NCBI GenBank assembly: GCA_024400935.1
Contig: JAKSLZ010000017.1
Location: 1-43,882, forward strand
Reading direction: 5' to 3'
DNA: 43,882 bases
From: Muribaculaceae bacterium
Lineage (GTDB): Bacteria > Bacteroidota > Bacteroidia > Bacteroidales > Muribaculaceae
The position numbers and the translations under genes are program-made. The notes beneath the pieces are model-generated. The model did not search any database, was not told the origin of the DNA, and saw only the letters and a list, made by a program, of their open reading frames with translations. Positions 1 to 8,500 of the stretch are shown one piece after another. Numbering within the stretch: position 1 is the stretch's first letter; each line of letters begins with the position of its first letter.

Positions 1-260
1 CCATAGTTCTGCTTTGAGCAGAAGTAGATGTTATTAGCATCCTTAGCGGCAAACTGTGTGGTGTTACCCAGAGTTCTGCCGTCATTCTCCTTCTGGAAGG
101 CGCGATAAGTCATCTCGCCAGTCTTGTAGGAGTAGAAATTCACTGTACTCGAGTTGTGACCGAACCAGTCCTCGTTAACGATGAACACACCGTCGGTGTA
201 CTGAGCATAAGAATTCGCTGCCATTAAGCCGGCAGCCAGCATCAACATTAAGTTTTTCAT
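1..260 (-). CDS. DUF5074 / BtuG-like secreted protein (3' end outside window)
   Basis: This is the N-terminal 86 codons of a secreted protein; the rest lies beyond the left window edge. It begins with a signal peptide (MKNLMLMLAAGLMAANSYAQ) and then shows the opening of a beta-propeller of the DUF5074/YncE-like type (VNEDWFGHNSSTVNF, then a strand with FYSYKTGEM). Established knowledge: in Bacteroidetes, DUF5074 propellers under B12 riboswitches include BtuG, a surface cobalamin-binding partner of the BtuB transporter. This copy has no lipobox cysteine, unlike classic BtuG lipoproteins, so it would be soluble, periplasmic or T9SS-sorted. It lies 67 bp downstream of the 328-1137 gene in the same riboswitch-controlled transcript. 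A role in corrinoid capture is inference from family and context. Confidence 0.7.
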   Translation of the reverse strand, partial: MKNLMLMLAAGLMAANSYAQYTDGVFIVNEDWFGHNSSTVNFYSYKTGEMTYRAFQKENDGRTLGNTTQFAAKDANNIYFCSKQNY

Positions 261-290
261 AAGTGTTGTTATTTAAATACGAATATTATT

Positions 291-317
291 AGGTGGGTCC
301 AGAAAACGAACCCACCT
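291..317 (-). terminator. Intergenic hairpin between two riboswitch-controlled genes
   Basis: AGGTGGGT (291-298) pairs perfectly with ACCCACCT (310-317) across an 11-nt loop. On the minus strand it follows the stop of the upstream gene by 10 nt and is followed by AU-rich sequence without a solid U-run. It may be a weak terminator, an attenuator or an mRNA-stabilising 3' hairpin that sets the ratio of the two proteins. The stem repeats the GGTGGGT core found at the ends of the palindromic element at 1459-1637. Confidence 0.45.
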
Positions 318-327
318 TTAGTGTAAA

Positions 328-1137
328 TTACTTGATAACCTTAACAGAAGACTTGCTGCCGTCGGTGTAAGTTGTGACCACAACGTTCACGCCATCGAAG
401 GGCTCAGCGCTCACCTGACCAGCGAGGTTAACATAGCTTACTGACGCTACGCTCTTGACTGCATCTACAGTTTCAACACTTGTGGGAGTGTCGGCGGGAA
501 CAGCCTTGAAGTCGCCCCATGTGTTGCTGCCACCGCTGAAGGGTGAGAACAGCCACATGTCCCAGCAGCCGTCGGTGAGCTTGCGACCAGTACAACCAGT
601 GCTTGCATAACTAATCTTTGTAGCGGGATCGTCGCTGAGGTTGTAGCTCCAGTAACCCTTGCTCATCCAGCCGCTGTTCCAGTAGTCGTCGCTGTCGCCA
701 GCAGTGTAGTCGTCAAAGTTTGTATTTGAAATCATGTACATACCGCTCTCACTTGGAGTCATCTCGTTGCCGTTCTTGTCGAGCAGGGTGAAGCCATCAC
801 CATCGGCGTCATAACCAAAGCCACCCACAGTGAGACCATAGCTGGTACCCGATGCCAAAGCATGGAAGTTGGGATTGTTGGCAACAATGGCCTGTATCAT
901 GTCAGCGCCGGTCTTGTCGGTACCATCAAACTTGTAACCAAGCACCCAAGTGTACTCGCTGCCAGTCCACTTGATAGCGAGAGCTGCACGGTTAGCGCCC
1001 TCGCCGCTCCAGTTCTCGATGTTGTCAAAGGTGAACTCGCCAGCATTGCCGGGAGCTGCATTAACCTGAACATTGTTTTGTGCAACCATTGTTGCTGCGC
1101 TCAAAAGCGCGAAAATAAACATGTAAGCTTTTTTCAT
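328..1137 (-). CDS. Cobalamin-riboswitch-controlled secreted protein with C-terminal sorting tail
   Basis: A 269-aa protein with a Sec signal peptide (residues 1-19, ending in MVAQ). The mature part is rich in W, Y, G and D: the segment around residues 40-115 (GANRAALAIKW, GYKFDG, GGFGYDADGDG) resembles small all-beta proteins found in B12 loci of Bacteroidales. A second segment has several W/Y motifs (DYWNSGW, GYWSYN). The last about 45 residues (YVNLAGQ, GVNVVVTTYTDGSKSSVKVIK split over two strands) look like the Por/T9SS-type tail common in this lineage. It is the first gene after the cobalamin riboswitch, so repression by cobalamin is expected. I do not recognise a named family with certainty. 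A surface role in corrinoid handling is inferred only from the riboswitch and the DUF5074 neighbour. Confidence 0.75.
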   Translation of the reverse strand: MKKAYMFIFALLSAATMVAQNNVQVNAAPGNAGEFTFDNIENWSGEGANRAALAIKWTGSEYTWVLGYKFDGTDKTGADMIQAIVANNPNFHALASGTSYGLTVGGFGYDADGDGFTLLDKNGNEMTPSESGMYMISNTNFDDYTAGDSDDYWNSGWMSKGYWSYNLSDDPATKISYASTGCTGRKLTDGCWDMWLFSPFSGGSNTWGDFKAVPADTPTSVETVDAVKSVASVSYVNLAGQVSAEPFDGVNVVVTTYTDGSKSSVKVIK

Positions 1138-1389
1138 TACGTTGTAAATTTAATATGTTAAACAAACAGTTGTTATTAAATCTTACAAGTTCGCGCAGTT
1201 ATGGCTGACACATCACCGCCGTGCCACATCACACCATCAAGCAGGGTGCAACGCACTCAACACATGCCTGAAGCATGGGCTCAGGCTCAGCGGTTGTTAC
1301 AATAAGTCGTGAAAAAAGGGTAATTCGCGACTACATCAATCTGTCATGTTCTGCCTCAGTTCATATCCACGTGAACTATTGCAAGGCAA
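1138..1389 (-). other. Long leader between riboswitch aptamer and first gene
   Basis: About 250 nt of untranslated leader on the minus strand. GTTCA/TGAAC forms a small hairpin just after the B12 box. Further down, ATTGATGTAGTCG (1328-1340 on the plus strand as its complement) can pair perfectly with CGACTACATCAAT (1442-1454), enclosing the B12 box. A run of six T follows this segment on the minus strand (1314-1319). The expression platform presumably lies here. No short ORF convinced me. Confidence 0.5.
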
Positions 1390-1770
1390 GTGTCGAGGCA
1401 GGTCTTCTGACTTTGCTCCGTCGCTTCACGCCTTCCCGGTCATTGATGTAGTCGTCTTAAGGTGGATTCTATTAATTCTGGGAAAAGTTTATTGATTATT
1501 TCGGTCGCTTTTGAGTCTGTTTTGGTATCTTTTTGACATTCATCGGTCACGAAGCTTGCTTCGCTCCCTCTTCATGCCAAAAATCTACCCAAAACACATC
1601 TCAAAATCGCCACGACATAATTAATAGAACCCACCTTGATTGAGAGCCGTTACTACCAGTGGCTGTGATGTGAAGCGATAGTGTCTTATAACGGGAGCTT
1701 ACAGCAGCGGGACTGTCCAGGATTTTCACCTGATTCCCTATTAATCTCTGCGGTAGAGAACCCCTACACA
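1390..1770 (-). promoter_or_regulatory. Cobalamin riboswitch (interrupted by a palindromic element)
   Basis: Read on the minus strand, the hallmark blocks occur in order: the AGGGAATCAGGTGAAAATCC core (near 1743-1724), the ACAGTCCCGCTGCTGTAAG block, the GCCACTG motif (1664-1658), then CCGGGAAGGCG and the B12 box AGTCAGAAGACCTGCC (1412-1397). These are the conserved segments of the cobalamin aptamer (Rfam RF00174 type). Normally GCCACTG and the B12 box are separated by a few dozen nucleotides; here 245 nt separate them because a 179-bp inverted-repeat element sits in between. A consensus promoter lies just upstream at 1795-1826. It is expected to control the two secreted proteins downstream. 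Whether the interrupted aptamer still folds cannot be told by eye, but all core blocks are intact. Confidence 0.93.
1459..1637. repeat. 179-bp palindromic (MITE/REP-like) element inside the cobalamin riboswitch
   Basis: The element begins AAGGTGGATTCTATTAATT (1459-1477) and ends with the inverted copy (1619-1637), with one mismatch in 19 bp. Homology continues through both arms: blocks such as TTTTGAG, GTTTTGG, TTTTTG and CAT recur in the same order when the right arm is read in reverse complement. The apex is CGAAGC-TT-GCTTCG (1550-1563). The left arm carries about 16 extra nucleotides. There is no coding capacity and no clear target-site duplication. In RNA it would form one long imperfect hairpin projecting from the aptamer's peripheral region. 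It looks like a non-autonomous inverted-repeat element, but no second copy exists in this window. Confidence 0.75.
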
Positions 1771-1794
1771 ATTGCTTTTTCAAAATTTGCGCTG

Positions 1795-1826
1795 CAAAGT
1801 TAGTGATAATTTTCATAACAAGCAAA
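1795..1826 (-). promoter_or_regulatory. Bacteroidetes promoter of the riboswitch transcript
   Basis: On the minus strand, TTTG (1826-1823), a 20-nt spacer and TAACTTTG (1802-1795) match the Bacteroidetes -33/-7 consensus exactly. Transcription would start near 1788, about 20 nt before the first recognisable part of the aptamer. Confidence 0.8.
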
Positions 1827-1958
1827 AAAAGAGCTAAACACTTTTTGTAAATGTAGAATCTATATTTCTTCATAATGTTACCTATAAATATTATAGGATA
1901 ATTTTGTAGATTCAATAAAAAACATCACCCAGACATGGCTTATAATTGATATTTTGCT

Positions 1959-1966
1959 TAACTTTG
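1959..1966 (+). promoter_or_regulatory. -7 box upstream of the 870-aa secreted glycosidase
   Basis: TAACTTTG matches the Bacteroidetes -7 consensus and lies 44 nt before the ATG at 2011. No good TTTG is present at the -33 distance, so the promoter is probably weak or needs an activator. Confidence 0.55.
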
Positions 1967-2010
1967 CAACTGAAAGAAAAAAAACTACTCTAACCATAAT
2001 ATAGACCATT

Positions 2011-4623
2011 ATGAAGTTCAGAACCCTATTGCTCGCGTTTGTTGCTAACATATGCGCAGTAGCATATGCCGACAAGGCACAGAACATAACCAACTACATC
2101 GCTACGACCTATCCGTGCCAGGTGACCAATGTTGAAGTGGGTGCCGACAAAGTTACCATTACAGGCAACTGCCCTGCCGACGGACAGTTTGCCATCGTAG
2201 ACATCACCCCTGCCGACGATCCTACCGAAACCACAACATGGCGCACCCAAGAGCCTGTCACGGGACAGCAGTTCAGCATTACTGTCGACCGCAAGGTGAA
2301 ATATGACGGCATAGGCTATGACCGCATCTTCTCGCGCTGGGCTGTCGTGGAAACAACCACGGGTGCAACAACGCTGGCATCACATGCGCGCTATGCCGAC
2401 AAGACCCCTATCCTATCATCTCCGGCCGAGCTTGTCCCCACCACCAAGAAAGGCGTGGGCGCAGGCCTGGGACAAGTGTATATGGACGACCTCGTGGAAC
2501 TTGGAGCCAAGAACATCACCTGCAACATGGTGATGAACTGGTACATTGCCAAGTCGCCCATCTATGCCCGCAACATCGAGTATACCTACAACGGACAGAA
2601 GTATTACCTCAACGGCGATGAGATTGCATCGTGGGACTGGCACCTCAAGTTCTATGAAGACCACGGCATCGCGGTGAGCGCCATCGTGCTCATCACGCCC
2701 AACTCGGTAGATCCCGCGCTTAGCAAGGTATTCTGCCACCCCGACAACAACGGCGGTCACTACACCATGCCAAACATGACCAACATGGAGAGCATCAACG
2801 CCTATGCCGCTGTACTTGAATACTTTGCCAGCCGCTACAACGGCACCGGACACGGACGCATCAACCACTGGATCATGCACAACGAGGTGGACATGGGCTC
2901 AACATGGACCAACATGGGCACTCAGCCCGAGATGGTTTACACTAACGAGTACATGAAGTCTATGCGCCTGTGCTACAACATCGTGCGCCAGTATGACCAG
3001 CATGCGTCAATCATGGGTTCTTTCACCCACAACTGGACCACAACCAGCGGCGGCAACTTCCCCTCCAAGACGATGCTCGAGCACATGGTGGAGATGAGCA
3101 AATGCGAGAACGACTTCCTGTGGGGCGTGGCACAGCACCCCTACCCGCAGAACCTCACTCGTCCCAAGTTCTGGATTGACGACTCACAGGCCACAGGCGA
3201 CATGGACACCAAGTACATCACCTTCAAGAACCTCGAGGTGCTCAACCAGTGGATTCTCATGCCTGAGAACATGATAAACGGAAAAATCAAGCGCAAACTA
3301 TTCCTCTCAGAGAACGGAACTAACTCTCCTTCTTACAGCGAACTTGACCTCAAGAACCAGGCTGCCGGCGGAGCATGGGCATGGAAAAAGACAAAAGCAC
3401 TGCCCGGCATCGACGCCTTCATGTGGCACAACTGGATGGACAACCGCGTGGAAGACGGCTTGCGCATAGGCCTTCACTTCTATCCCGACGACGAGACTAA
3501 TCCCGGTGGAAAGAAACCCGTGTGGTATGTGTGGCAAGCAGCCGACAGCGATCAAGAAAGCGAAGTGCTTGACCCCTATCTCGAAACATTGGGCGTGAAG
3601 GAATGGAAGGAAATCTTCCTGCTCATCAAGGGCGAAGGCAACAAACTAGAAAATGGACACACCTATAACATTGAAGCCGAGGACTATGACCTGGGCGGCA
3701 AAGGCATTGCCTATGACTCACACAACACCACAGGCGGAAGCGACTACCGCGCCGACAACGACGGCGTGAACTTGACCGCTTATTCCTTACTCGAGAACGG
3801 CTGGGGAATATATGACATGGGGGGTAGCTGGCAAACCTATAACGGACGTTTCATTGACGATTCACAACACACCATCAGCCACGAGATGGCAGAAGAGAAC
3901 TGGGGTAGCTGGTTCACCTATACCATCGAAGCGCTGGAGGACGTCACTGCCAACATCTTTGTCAAGCACGCCGCACTGTGGCGCGACTATGGCAACGCAG
4001 CAGCTACAGGATGTGCTCCCGGCCCCGACACCTATATCGTGGAGGACGCCCCCGCTCTCAACTGGCCCAAGCACTATGCCGGAGCAATGGTGATTTCGCT
4101 CGACGGCGAGAACCTTTACACCACACAGGTGGCACGCCCCATTGCTCCAGACGAATACCAGAGCCGCGGCACCAATTTCAACCAAATCACCACCCACCCC
4201 GACCGCTGGACCAGCACGCTCAACGGCAAGGAGAAGACCGACACGCTGTGGGTGTGGTCTAGAGCAGGTGGCAACAACTCGCAGTCATCATTCTGTCACG
4301 ACGACCCCGACTACCGCAATATCTTTATCCCCAAGGGTAAACACGTCATCAAAGTCAAGTCAATCAGTTCGCCCTGGAACTTTGACTGTCTGCGCTTTGA
4401 CTGCTACGCTCCCACATCAGGAATAACCGCACTGGACGCCACAGCACCGGTAATCATCACCGCAGGCCACGGCTGCATCAACGTTGCAGGAGCAAATACC
4501 GACGTATCCATCTACTCGCTCAACGGCATGCTCATGGGACACACCCGTGACACGATGTCGTTGCCCGCCGGCATCTACATAGCCCGCCACGGCAGCAACG
4601 CCACCAAGGTAAAGGTGAACTGA
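2011..4623 (+). CDS. Secreted DUF5722-like putative glycoside hydrolase with CBM and T9SS tail
   Basis: An 870-aa secreted protein with a signal peptide (1-20, ending AYA). Residues about 130-530 look like a TIM-barrel hydrolase of the DUF5722 type. Two glutamates sit in clan-A-like contexts: E292 in WIMHNEVD (candidate acid/base) and E434 in LFLSENGTN (candidate nucleophile). From about residue 550 a CBM6-like module begins (IEAEDYDLGGKGIAYD, then YRADNDGVNL). The last about 50 residues (VSIYSLNGML, LPAGIYIAR, TKVKVN) are a typical type-A T9SS sorting domain, which predicts export across the outer membrane and surface attachment or release. It is monocistronic with its own -7 box, divergent from the riboswitch transcript. 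The substrate is unknown; a host or dietary polysaccharide is likely. The DUF5722 assignment is from memory of the family pattern; the CBM and tail are firmer. Confidence 0.75.
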   Translation: MKFRTLLLAFVANICAVAYADKAQNITNYIATTYPCQVTNVEVGADKVTITGNCPADGQFAIVDITPADDPTETTTWRTQEPVTGQQFSITVDRKVKYDGIGYDRIFSRWAVVETTTGATTLASHARYADKTPILSSPAELVPTTKKGVGAGLGQVYMDDLVELGAKNITCNMVMNWYIAKSPIYARNIEYTYNGQKYYLNGDEIASWDWHLKFYEDHGIAVSAIVLITPNSVDPALSKVFCHPDNNGGHYTMPNMTNMESINAYAAVLEYFASRYNGTGHGRINHWIMHNEVDMGSTWTNMGTQPEMVYTNEYMKSMRLCYNIVRQYDQHASIMGSFTHNWTTTSGGNFPSKTMLEHMVEMSKCENDFLWGVAQHPYPQNLTRPKFWIDDSQATGDMDTKYITFKNLEVLNQWILMPENMINGKIKRKLFLSENGTNSPSYSELDLKNQAAGGAWAWKKTKALPGIDAFMWHNWMDNRVEDGLRIGLHFYPDDETNPGGKKPVWYVWQAADSDQESEVLDPYLETLGVKEWKEIFLLIKGEGNKLENGHTYNIEAEDYDLGGKGIAYDSHNTTGGSDYRADNDGVNLTAYSLLENGWGIYDMGGSWQTYNGRFIDDSQHTISHEMAEENWGSWFTYTIEALEDVTANIFVKHAALWRDYGNAAATGCAPGPDTYIVEDAPALNWPKHYAGAMVISLDGENLYTTQVARPIAPDEYQSRGTNFNQITTHPDRWTSTLNGKEKTDTLWVWSRAGGNNSQSSFCHDDPDYRNIFIPKGKHVIKVKSISSPWNFDCLRFDCYAPTSGITALDATAPVIITAGHGCINVAGANTDVSIYSLNGMLMGHTRDTMSLPAGIYIARHGSNATKVKVN

Positions 4624-5148
4624 ACAAGAGACCCCACAGAATGTAGCAAAATGCCCTTTGCCCGAGATCGGGCAATGATGTAGGGATGGCGCTCTCGTGC
4701 CGTCCTATTGCTCGTCATGTGCATTATTCTCTATGGCAAGCTGTGTTACAGCGCCCTGCGGTCGCTACGAACGACACGGGGGTGTCGTCCCTGCTGCCCA
4801 TGACCTGATAAATTGATTTTTGCGATACCTGCGCCGTTTATTCTCGCATCATGACACACCCCCACCTGCTGCCCATGACCTGGGCAAAACGTTGTTATAG
4901 ACTTTTTGCAACACCTCCTTTTTTTACTTCAATTTGAATCGTATTCTTCTTTTACCGGACAGCAATAATTGTAAAAAAAGCTCTAAAAGGGAGTAAAATT
5001 GCAAAAAATGGAGCTTATTTACAAAAAATTGCAAAAAATATTCCTAAATCCACAACAGCGAAAGAAACCGTTAGATATAACTTTGTGGCAAATAAAACAA
5101 TTCACAAAATTATTCATATAATAATTATATATTCTCTGAAAAAAACAG
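4624..5148. other. Non-coding spacer with short direct repeats and hairpins
   Basis: I see no gene in this stretch. It holds a perfect inverted repeat ACGACAC/GTGTCGT (about 4771-4787), which may terminate the 870-aa gene. CTGCTGCCCATGACCTG occurs twice (4791-4807 and 4866-4882). Further on is an A-rich tract in which AAAATTGCAAAAAAT occurs twice (about 4996-5010 and 5024-5038), just before the NRPS-locus promoter. The first half is much more GC-rich than the second, suggesting remnants of dispersed repeats next to an AT-rich promoter region. Confidence 0.5.
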
Positions 5149-5156
5149 TAACTTTG
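5149..5156 (+). promoter_or_regulatory. -7 box of the STAS-NRPS operon
   Basis: TAACTTTG lies 48 nt upstream of the STAS start codon in a strongly AT-rich region. The -33 region (about 5125) reads TTAT rather than TTTG, so an activator or alternative sigma factor is possible. No other promoter was seen before the NRPS, so it probably drives both genes. Confidence 0.55.
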
Positions 5157-5204
5157 CACAAGACACTTAATCATATAAATACAAATAAAAACAAATAAAA
5201 ATTC

Positions 5205-5507
5205 ATGAATATCGAAGTAACAAAAAACGGTGACATGGCCCAAGTGGTACTCACTGGAAGTCTTGACACAGTAGCAGCTACTCAAGCAATGGAACAGTTT
5301 CAAAACATAGTTCATGGCGAGGTGACTAACGTGACCATCGACTGCACCGGTGTGGACTATATAGCCAGTTCAGGCCTACGCCTGCTGCTGATGGTGCGCA
5401 AAGCATGCAAGGCTGCTGGTGGCGAGACCACGCTCACAGGCGTACAGACTAACGTGATGGAAGTTCTCACCATCACCCATTTCGACAAATTATTCAATAT
5501 CATCTAA
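5205..5507 (+). CDS. STAS-domain anti-sigma factor antagonist (SpoIIAA/RsbV-like)
   Basis: A 100-aa single-domain STAS protein, the usual length for SpoIIAA/RsbV. It shows the family pattern: an N-terminal strand with a GSLDT turn (residues 19-23), VTIDCTGVDYI, then SSG at 55-57 and the helix LRLLLMVRKACKAAGG. The serine of SSG is the position phosphorylated by RsbW-type kinases and dephosphorylated by RsbU/SpoIIE phosphatases, so the switch residue is present. It is 13 nt upstream of the NRPS and almost certainly co-transcribed. The PP2C phosphatase at 12282-13952 is the obvious candidate to dephosphorylate it. No RsbW-like kinase is encoded in the window, so the partner must lie elsewhere, or the STAS protein contacts the NRPS or another protein directly (inference). 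Confidence 0.93.
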   Translation: MNIEVTKNGDMAQVVLTGSLDTVAATQAMEQFQNIVHGEVTNVTIDCTGVDYIASSGLRLLLMVRKACKAAGGETTLTGVQTNVMEVLTITHFDKLFNII

Positions 5508-5520
5508 AGACTTACTAACA

Positions 5521-8500
5521 GTGAATACAGACATAAAAACCTGGTATGAAACCAAAGTGGGTGCAGCAACCGAAGTAAATTCAGCGCCCATAGCCGACGT
5601 ATATGACGGCACAGCATCAGCTTTAAGGCGTGCCGTACACATCATTCCCGAGAGTTCAAAACAGGCTGATCAGGCACACATGGTGACTGCACTGGCCTAT
5701 GCACTTGCAACCTTCACTGCCGACGAGGAATCTCTGCTGGCAACCACCGTTGACGGCCGCCTGGTACCCGTGTACTGCAACATGCAGGAGACACATGATA
5801 TCGCCAAGCTGGTAGCTACAACACGGGAAACCCTTGACGGCATGCTACAGCACGTAGCCCCCTACGACGAGATAACAACCGAGCTTGGTATCTCTCCCCA
5901 AGTGGCCCTGCTACTCGAAGAGGTCGAAGTACCTGCCGAAGTCAAAATAGCTATCCATGTAGCCGACGGCAAGCTGGCAGTGGAATGGGATGCTGCACTT
6001 CACAGCGAGGCTATCATCAATCAGTTTATAGACTGTTTCCTCACCGTCATGGACGAGTTTAACACACGCTCTGAACTCAAGGACGTTATCCTCACCACGG
6101 CCGGGCAGCGCGCACAGCTTGACTCGTTCAACGCAGGCACGCTCAACACCACCGTCGATGATGGCGAGACCATCGTTTCCCTGTTCAAGAAAACAGTTAC
6201 CCAATATCCCGACAACGTGGCAGTGGTATTCGGCGACAAGCGCATCACCTACCGCGAGCTCGACGAGATGACCGACCGCATAGCATCTCACATCACAGCC
6301 CCCGTGGTAAGCATTATCATAGGCCGCAGCGAGAACATGATTGTTTGTGCCCTGGCAGCCACCAAGGCCGGAGCCGTATATCAGCCACTCGACCCGAGTT
6401 ATCCACAGGAGCGACTCAACTTCATGGTTAAGGACAGCAAAGCAACCCTGCTCATCGCTGACCGCAACCTGCGTGAGCTTGTAAACGAGTTTGAAGGCGA
6501 GGTCATGTTCACCGACGAGTTTGCCGGCATGACACTCAACGAAAACACCCCTCAACACGACATCAAGCCCGAGGATGCCTTCATCCTGCTCTATACTTCA
6601 GGTTCTACCGGCGTGCCCAAGGGAGTAATACTTGAGCACCGCAACATTGTGACATTCTGTAACTTCTATCGCCGTTACATGCAACTCGACCCTGACAGTC
6701 GCCTGTCAGCTTACGCATCGTTTGGCTTTGATGCTAACATGATGGACACCTACCCCGCCCTTAGCGCAGGCTCGTCAGTTTATATCATCCCCGAGGACAT
6801 GCGCCTCAACCTTGACGAGATCAACGACTACTTTGCTGCCAACGGCGTCACACACGCATTCTTCACCACACAAGTGGGCCAGCAATTCTGCATCGCTTAT
6901 CCCGAGCACCCCACACTCAAGCATGTGTCGATGGGTGGCGAGAAGATGGCAAGCATCGAGCCCCCTGTGAATTACAAGATGCACAATCTGTATGGTCCCA
7001 CCGAGTGTACTATCTTTGTCACCATCTGTAAAGTAGAAAAGAAAGAGCCCAACATCCCCATCGGCCCCAGCAACGACACTGCACCCTGTACCATCGTCAA
7101 CAAGTATGGCCAGCAGGTTCCTGCCGGAGCAGCAGGCGAGCTCATCATCCACGGAGCCCAGGTGGGCCGTGGTTACCTCAACCGTCCCGAGAAGACCGCC
7201 GAGGTCTTTGGTGTATTTGGCCCCAACTCTTACCGCACCGGCGACATTGTGCGCTACCGCGAGGACAGCAAGATCGAGTTCGTGGGACGCAAGGACGGCC
7301 AGGTGAAGATACGCGGTTTCAGAGTTGAGCTCAAGGAGGTCGAGGCAATCGTGCGCGAGTATCCCGGTATCAAAGACGCAACCATACAGGCATTTGACCT
7401 CGAGAGCGGCGGCAAGTATATCGCAGCTTACATCGTGAGCGATGAGCAAGTCGACATCAACGCTCTCAACAACTTCATCTTGGAGCAAAAGCCCCCCTAC
7501 ATGGTTCCCGCAGTAACAATGCAGATCGACGCGATACCCCTTAACGTGAACCAAAAAGTGGACAAGAAGAAACTGCCCAAGCCCAGCGACGTGCAGGCAC
7601 AAGACACCATCGCCGACGAAGCACCCCACGCACTCAATGTGCTGGAACAGCGCTTAGTGGACATCGTGGGCAAGCTGGTGGGCAACACATCCATCCCCGT
7701 TGCCACACCGCTCAAGCTGTGCGGCCTGTCGTCAATCCTGGCAATGCGACTCGCTGTCATGCTCAAGAAGCAGTTTGCACTGACAATGACCAGCAAGGAG
7801 ATACTTGCAGGAGCTTCGATACTCGACATCGAGAACGCTATCATGGACCAACTGCTCAGCGGCGGCATGACTGCCAAAGAAAACAAGGCCGAGGAGCCTG
7901 CAGCAAATGTGACATGCACTCCGCTCACCTATGCACAGCAAGGTGTATACATCGACTGCCTGCGCAATGCCGACACTACGCTTTATAACATACCTGTGGA
8001 GCTTGACTTCCCCGAGGGCACTGACCCCGACAGCATCATAGCCGCAATTAAAGCCACTGTTGAGGCTCACCCCAGCTTGTCATTTACATTTGACTCAATA
8101 GACGGCATCCCCAGCCAGATATTCACTCCGTTTGACCTCAACATTGAGCCCAAGAATATCGAGAACAGCAACTGGGAAACATTTAAGCAAGACTTCATAC
8201 GTCCGTTTGACCTCAAGGAAGGTCCTCTTGCACGTTTTGAGGTAGCGACCTGCGACGACCAGGTGCGCCTGCTCTTTGACATACACCACCTCGTGGCCGA
8301 CGGCATGTCGATAGACCTCTTCATCAACGATTTGCTCAAGAGCATCGAAGGAGGCGAAGTCGAGGCCGAAGGTATGACCTACCTGCAGTATGCACTCAAG
8401 CAGAAGGCCGATGAGCAAACTCCGGCATTTGCCCAAAGCAAAGCATTCTTTGCCGAGCAACTCAAGGACTTCCAGAACAGCACCGAGATACCTGCCGACA

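Noticed and set aside
1601-1915. 104-aa minus-strand ORF across the riboswitch
   Set aside because: It runs through the promoter, the aptamer core and the palindromic element, all of which explain the sequence better.
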